Assembly (NCBI GenBank): GCA_966249405.1
Contig: CBINDO010000027.1
Span: forward strand, 1-46,239
From: SZUA-265 sp966249405
Lineage (GTDB): Bacteria; Myxococcota_A; Polyangia; Polyangiales; Polyangiaceae
DNA: 46,239 nucleotides
Direction of reading: 5' to 3'
The position numbers were made by a program, and so were the translations under genes. Of the stretch, positions 42,691 through 46,239 are shown piece after piece; the stretch's first letter is position 1; each line of letters begins with the position of its first letter. Below the pieces are notes generated by a model. It was not told where the DNA came from and did no database searches. It worked only from the letters and a program-made list of their open reading frames with translations.

Positions 42691-45330
42691 TCAGCCCGTG
42701 TTTCGCATGCCAGCGGCGATGCCGTTCACGGTGACGACGAACGCTTCCCACATCGCGGGTTCAATCGGTTGCCCCTCCGGCACGGCACGCAGACGGCGTA
42801 GCAGCTCGACTTGGAGCAGATTGATGGGATCCATGTACGGGTTTCGCGCCTCGATGGCGTGGCGCCCCTCCGGATACGTCTGGAGCAGCTCTTCTTCTTG
42901 GGTAACCTGCAACACTGCACGCGTCGTGCCTTCGAGTTGCTTGCGGAGCGCGGCGCCAATCGGCTTCAGGTCCTCGGGGACCAAACCCGCGTCGTAGTAA
43001 GCTGCAGACGTTGGGTCAGCCTTGGCGACCACCATCTCGAACAGGTCCATCGTCGAGCGGAAGAACGGCCACTTTTGATACATCTCCCGCAGCTCGCCGA
43101 GCTGACCCGCCTGTTCGGCGTGTTGCAACGCGGCGCCGACGCCGAGCCAGGACGGCAGGCACAGACGATTTTGCGTCCAAGCGAAGATCCACGGAATGGC
43201 CCGCAACGTCTCGAGGCCACCGGTCTTGCGCCGGCGCGCAGGGCGGCTTCCAATGTTGAGGGCGCCGAGCTCCTGCTCGGGGGTGGCAGCGCGGAAGTAT
43301 TCGACGAACCGGTCGCCGTCGCGCACCACCGAGCGATACTGCTTGAACGCCACCTGCGACAGCGCGTTCAATCGCTCGCGCCACTCGGGCTTGGGGCGGG
43401 TCGGCGGATTGAGGGTCGCGTCGACGGTGGCTGCGGTGTACATCTCGAGCGTACGCACCGCGACCTTGGGGTTGCTGAACTTCACCTGGATCATCTCGCC
43501 CTGCTCGGTAACCCGCAGGGTGCCATTGATCGAGCCCGGCGGTTGAGATTGAATAGCGAGGTGGGTGGGGCCGCCACCACGGGCTACGGTGCCTCCGCGA
43601 CCATGGAACAGGGTGGGGTGCACCTTGAACTCGGCGCACGCTTTGACGATGTCTTCCTGGGCGACGTAGAGTTCCCAGTTGGCCGTGAGCCGACCGCCGT
43701 CTTTGGCGGAGTCGGAGTAACCGACCATGATCTCCTGCTTGCCGGCGATGCGTTGGTGATACCACGGGATCGCGAACAATCGACGCATCACGTCCCCGGA
43801 AGCCTGCAAGTCGGCGATCGTCTCGAACAACGGCACCACGCGTTGTGGTGAGGTGTTACCGACCGCCTTCTGCAACAACTCGACGGCAAGGATGTCCGAA
43901 GGCTGCCGCGTCATCGAGATGATGTACGCACCGAGTGCGTCCGGGCCAACCTTGCGCGCCATGCGGAAGGTCTCGATTACGTCTTTGACCTCTTTGGACA
44001 TCGGCAACTCGCGCGGTATGAGCGGCCGCTTGTTGTTGAGCTCCGAGATCAAGAACGCCTGACGTTGCTCTTCGTTCCACTCAGCGTAGCTGCCGAGTTC
44101 GAGGTGGCGCGTGATCGCGTCGAGCGCCTCGGTGTGGCGGTCGGACTCCTGACGGAGATCGACGCGCACCATCGTCAAACCAAAACACTCGAGGCGACGG
44201 ATCGTGTCGAGCAGGCGGCCCCGGGCGACGACCTCCTGTCCCACGTCACACAGCGAACGATAGCAGAGCAGCAAGATCTCGCGCAGCTCCTCGGTCTTGG
44301 AGAAGAAGGCCTTGTCACGCGGCTGGCGCCCTTCCATCAGAGCCTCCATCCGGAACCGGGTAGCACGCAAGCGCTCGCGCGCTTCGGCCAAGAGCGCGCG
44401 GTACGGCTCCGTTACCTCGTTACCCACACGCGCGCGCAACTCCGAGTTGCACTTGCGCGAGGACAGATCTTTGCGAAGCTCCTCGATCTCCTTGGCGAAC
44501 AAGTCTGCGGCCATCCAGCGACCCAACCGGCACACCTCGATCGTCGTCTCCGGCGTGACGTTCGGGTTGCCATCGCGGTCGCCGCCCATCCACGAGCCAA
44601 AGCGAATCGGCGCGGCCTCGAGCGGTAATCCGCGCCCGGTATGTTCGCGCAAAGCGTCGTCGACGCGACGCACCCAGACGGGCAACGCTTCCCACACCGA
44701 TTGTTCGAGGACCGCGAAACCGCCCTTGGCCTCGTCCACGGGTGTTGGCTTCTCGCGCATCACCTCGTCCGTGTCCCAAATCGAGGTGACTTCGCGGCGC
44801 AGAGCCTCTTCGAGTGACGCCTTACTCTGACCCGTCTCACGGTCACGCTGATCGAGGAGTTCGGTGAGGGCGTTGTACTTGCGCAGCAACGTGCGGCGAA
44901 CGACCTGCGTCGGATGAGCCGTCAGCACGAGCTCGATTTGCAGTTGCGAAACCGTGTCGTGGAGCAACTCCTTGGGAACTCCTTTGGCGATCAATTGGCC
45001 GAAGGTCGCCGAACAGTTACCGACGATCGGCATCGTGCCGTCGGCCTCCGAGCCCCGCAGGCGATGGTGTGTCTCGGCAACGTTGGTCAACGTGAGGAAC
45101 AACGAAAAAGCACGGGCTACGGGAAGGGCTTCACCGACCGAGAGCTCCCCGAGGGTCTTGGCCAGAGTTTCGAAGGCCCGCTCGTCCCCGGTTCGGGCCC
45201 GCTTGGCGAGCGACCGGACTTGCTCGACTCGCTCGAATAGCGAGGTTCCTGCTTGCTCTCGGAGAATCTCGCCGAGCAGTGAGCCCAGCGTTCGAACGTC
45301 ATTACGCAGCGGTTCGGGTAGTGAAGACAT
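42691..45330 (-). CDS. ppc: Phosphoenolpyruvate carboxylase
   Basis: 879 residues. It carboxylates PEP to oxaloacetate with bicarbonate, refilling the TCA cycle. Signature sites: VLTAHPTQVVRRTL, GSWMGGDRDGNPNVTPE, VGYSDSAKDGGRLTANW, FHGRGGTVARGGGPTHLA, and the C-terminal NTG (GIAAGMRNTG) that closes the active site. ATG 45330 has CAGGA at good spacing upstream; a longer frame to 45426 is unlike the family. The CcmH-like gene lies 98 bases upstream on the same strand. Confidence 0.97.
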   Translation of the reverse strand: MSSLPEPLRNDVRTLGSLLGEILREQAGTSLFERVEQVRSLAKRARTGDERAFETLAKTLGELSVGEALPVARAFSLFLTLTNVAETHHRLRGSEADGTMPIVGNCSATFGQLIAKGVPKELLHDTVSQLQIELVLTAHPTQVVRRTLLRKYNALTELLDQRDRETGQSKASLEEALRREVTSIWDTDEVMREKPTPVDEAKGGFAVLEQSVWEALPVWVRRVDDALREHTGRGLPLEAAPIRFGSWMGGDRDGNPNVTPETTIEVCRLGRWMAADLFAKEIEELRKDLSSRKCNSELRARVGNEVTEPYRALLAEARERLRATRFRMEALMEGRQPRDKAFFSKTEELREILLLCYRSLCDVGQEVVARGRLLDTIRRLECFGLTMVRVDLRQESDRHTEALDAITRHLELGSYAEWNEEQRQAFLISELNNKRPLIPRELPMSKEVKDVIETFRMARKVGPDALGAYIISMTRQPSDILAVELLQKAVGNTSPQRVVPLFETIADLQASGDVMRRLFAIPWYHQRIAGKQEIMVGYSDSAKDGGRLTANWELYVAQEDIVKACAEFKVHPTLFHGRGGTVARGGGPTHLAIQSQPPGSINGTLRVTEQGEMIQVKFSNPKVAVRTLEMYTAATVDATLNPPTRPKPEWRERLNALSQVAFKQYRSVVRDGDRFVEYFRAATPEQELGALNIGSRPARRRKTGGLETLRAIPWIFAWTQNRLCLPSWLGVGAALQHAEQAGQLGELREMYQKWPFFRSTMDLFEMVVAKADPTSAAYYDAGLVPEDLKPIGAALRKQLEGTTRAVLQVTQEEELLQTYPEGRHAIEARNPYMDPINLLQVELLRRLRAVPEGQPIEPAMWEAFVVTVNGIAAGMRNTG

Positions 45331-45428
45331 GGGTGTTCCTGATGTTACGCGGATCCTCCGGCAAATCGCAGAGGATGATTGATCTGGCTGGGGTCTGGGC
45401 GATTCGGTGCTCGAAGGCGAGGGCAATT

Positions 45429-45965
45429 TTAGTCGTCCAGCTGCTTTAGCTCACGCTCCAGCCGGTCTTCCAGCTCTTCCTCGGAGACCTTTTCATGGGT
45501 CGAACTCTTGCTCTGCTCTTTGGTCGCGAATGTTTCGCGCCCCGAAGAAGCGGAGGTATTTGCAGGCGTCGGGGTTGGCGTGTTGGGTTTGACCAACAGC
45601 CGCAGCAGCACACCCAACAAGACGAGGCTCAGCACCGTAGCGCCGAACGGCAGCACCGCGTCGAGAGCGGTGGAAGGCGCGCCGGTCAGGTCTTGATCGG
45701 TACGCTCCTTGAGGCGACGCCTGATGTCTTCGGTGCTGAGCCCTTCTGCAACCCAGCGCCGGATGTCGTCGCGCCAAGCGGTTGCATTGGGACTCGGGCA
45801 AGCGTCGAGCGTCCTGCCGGGACAGAACGGACTCATCGTCGTCTTGTAAATCTCCGCCGAGCGCTGCAGCTGCTGTTGCGCCGTTTCGCTACTGGCCGCG
45901 AGCGCCACCGGCGAATACAACGTCACGACCAAAACGAGCCAACGCCAAGACATCGCGACGAGCAT
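45429..45965 (-). CDS. CcmH-like cytochrome c maturation protein, delta-type variant
   Basis: 178 residues. A signal peptide or first helix (1-24), then a periplasmic domain with two Cys (C48 and C56 in CPGRTLDAC) followed by WRDDIRRWVAEGLSTEDIRRRLKER. This last part resembles CcmH/CycL, whose LRCxxCQ cysteines reduce apocytochrome c for heme attachment. Here the Cys spacing is seven residues apart rather than two. A second membrane helix (about 102-124, VLPFGATVLSLVLLGVLLRLL) and a polar, Glu-rich tail follow. ATG 45965 has AGG at good spacing; ATG 45953 is an alternative. No other ccm gene is beside it. Confidence 0.75.
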   Translation of the reverse strand: MLVAMSWRWLVLVVTLYSPVALAASSETAQQQLQRSAEIYKTTMSPFCPGRTLDACPSPNATAWRDDIRRWVAEGLSTEDIRRRLKERTDQDLTGAPSTALDAVLPFGATVLSLVLLGVLLRLLVKPNTPTPTPANTSASSGRETFATKEQSKSSTHEKVSEEELEDRLERELKQLDD

Positions 45966-46113
45966 ACCTAACCTGGTCCTTTGTCACCAGCTTGGACGCC
46001 GCCCTCAAAAGGCTGGTGCGCCGGCCTTAACACGCCGCAAAACCGCCACTTCTTTCGCAGGTCGAAGCCCATCGTCTTGACGTTTTTTCGAGACGAGGCG
46101 AGAGTCCCGGCGG

Positions 46114-46187
46114 GTCCCCGTAGCTCAGTTGGATAGAGCAGCGCTTTCCTAAAGCGTTGGTCGGACGTTCGAATCGTCTCGGGGACG
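46114..46187 (+). tRNA. tRNA-Arg (anticodon CCT)
   Basis: 74 bases. Acceptor GTCCCCG pairs with CGGGGAC, D-arm AGCTCAGTTGGATAGAGC, anticodon loop TTCCTAA giving CCT (reading AGG), T-arm GGACG-TTCGAAT-CGTCT, discriminator G. CCA is not encoded. It lies upstream of, and divergent from, the CcmH-like gene. Confidence 0.96.
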
Positions 46188-46208
46188 CAGAACGCCTCAG
46201 GCGTTCTG
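46188..46208 (+). terminator. Perfect 9-bp hairpin directly after tRNA-Arg
   Basis: CAGAACGCC (46188-46196) pairs exactly with GGCGTTCTG (46200-46208) over TCA, starting at the base after the tRNA's discriminator. It is the inner part of a longer inverted repeat that reaches back into the tRNA (see findings). No T-run follows before the window ends. Confidence 0.55.
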
Positions 46209-46239
46209 GGCCCCGAGACGGTTCCGGCTTGCTCTCGAG

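Noticed and set aside
1..46239. CRISPR arrays, insertion sequences, integrases and phage genes
   Set aside because: No regular repeat-spacer pattern and no transposase or integrase protein signature was found on either strand.

Overview
The window looks like a chromosomal segment of a high-GC delta-type proteobacterium, most likely a member of Myxococcota (Polyangia-like). The clues are a cytosolic Ser/Thr protein kinase, several sensor kinases and an NtrC-type activator, repeated TonB/AgmX-like domains on envelope proteins, a CcmH variant typical of delta groups, and a RecA with a long N-terminal extension. This lineage call is an inference from gene content; no rRNA is present. No transposase, integrase, phage gene, CRISPR array or rRNA was seen, so the window reads as ordinary core and lineage-specific chromosome.

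Layout. 1-4.7 kb: the end of an unknown gene, a MFE-2-like short-chain dehydrogenase lacking the catalytic lysine, and a tightly overlapping trio (TonB-like protein, polytopic membrane protein, lipoprotein-like cytochrome c). 4.7-7.3 kb: heme O synthase (ctaB), a DUF423 membrane protein, TatA and an exported protein of unknown function. 7.3-11.6 kb: a palindrome-rich leader before a Ser/Thr kinase with a coiled-coil tail, a phosphodiester-glycosidase-like lipoprotein, a glutathione peroxidase and a small hypothetical protein. 11.6-17.2 kb: an Fe-S RNA m5U methyltransferase overlapping a divergent membrane glycosyltransferase-like protein, then a comM-recA pair behind a strong sigma-54-like -24/-12 element.

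17.5-23.8 kb: PAS histidine kinase, extensin-like (M15-fold) protein, MgtE, an MshEN-GAF-like protein, a small membrane protein, and a KE-rich lipoprotein; two stacked perfect hairpins separate the last two convergent genes. 24.0-27.5 kb: NtrC-family regulator, NamZ-type muramidase (DUF1343) and an HD-domain protein. 27.7-31.7 kb: a two-gene molybdoenzyme, with a four-cluster ferredoxin subunit fused to a DmsC-type anchor plus a nitrate-reductase-like catalytic subunit; neither has a Tat signal. 31.8-37.2 kb: GNAT-nitrilase fusion, tRNA-Ser(GGA), a lipoprotein with two TonB-like repeats next to galE, and a hybrid PAS histidine kinase-receiver. 37.3-46.2 kb: purL, a metallophosphoesterase-like protein missing two metal ligands, a 662-base repeat-bearing gap, ppc, a CcmH-like protein and tRNA-Arg(CCT).

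The items most worth a second look are the cytoplasmic B-C-fused molybdoenzyme, the sigma-54-like promoter before comM-recA, a 47-48-base dispersed palindromic element found in two convergent intergenic gaps with its centre inverted between copies, and a 14-bp inverted copy of the tRNA-Arg 3' end just downstream of that gene.
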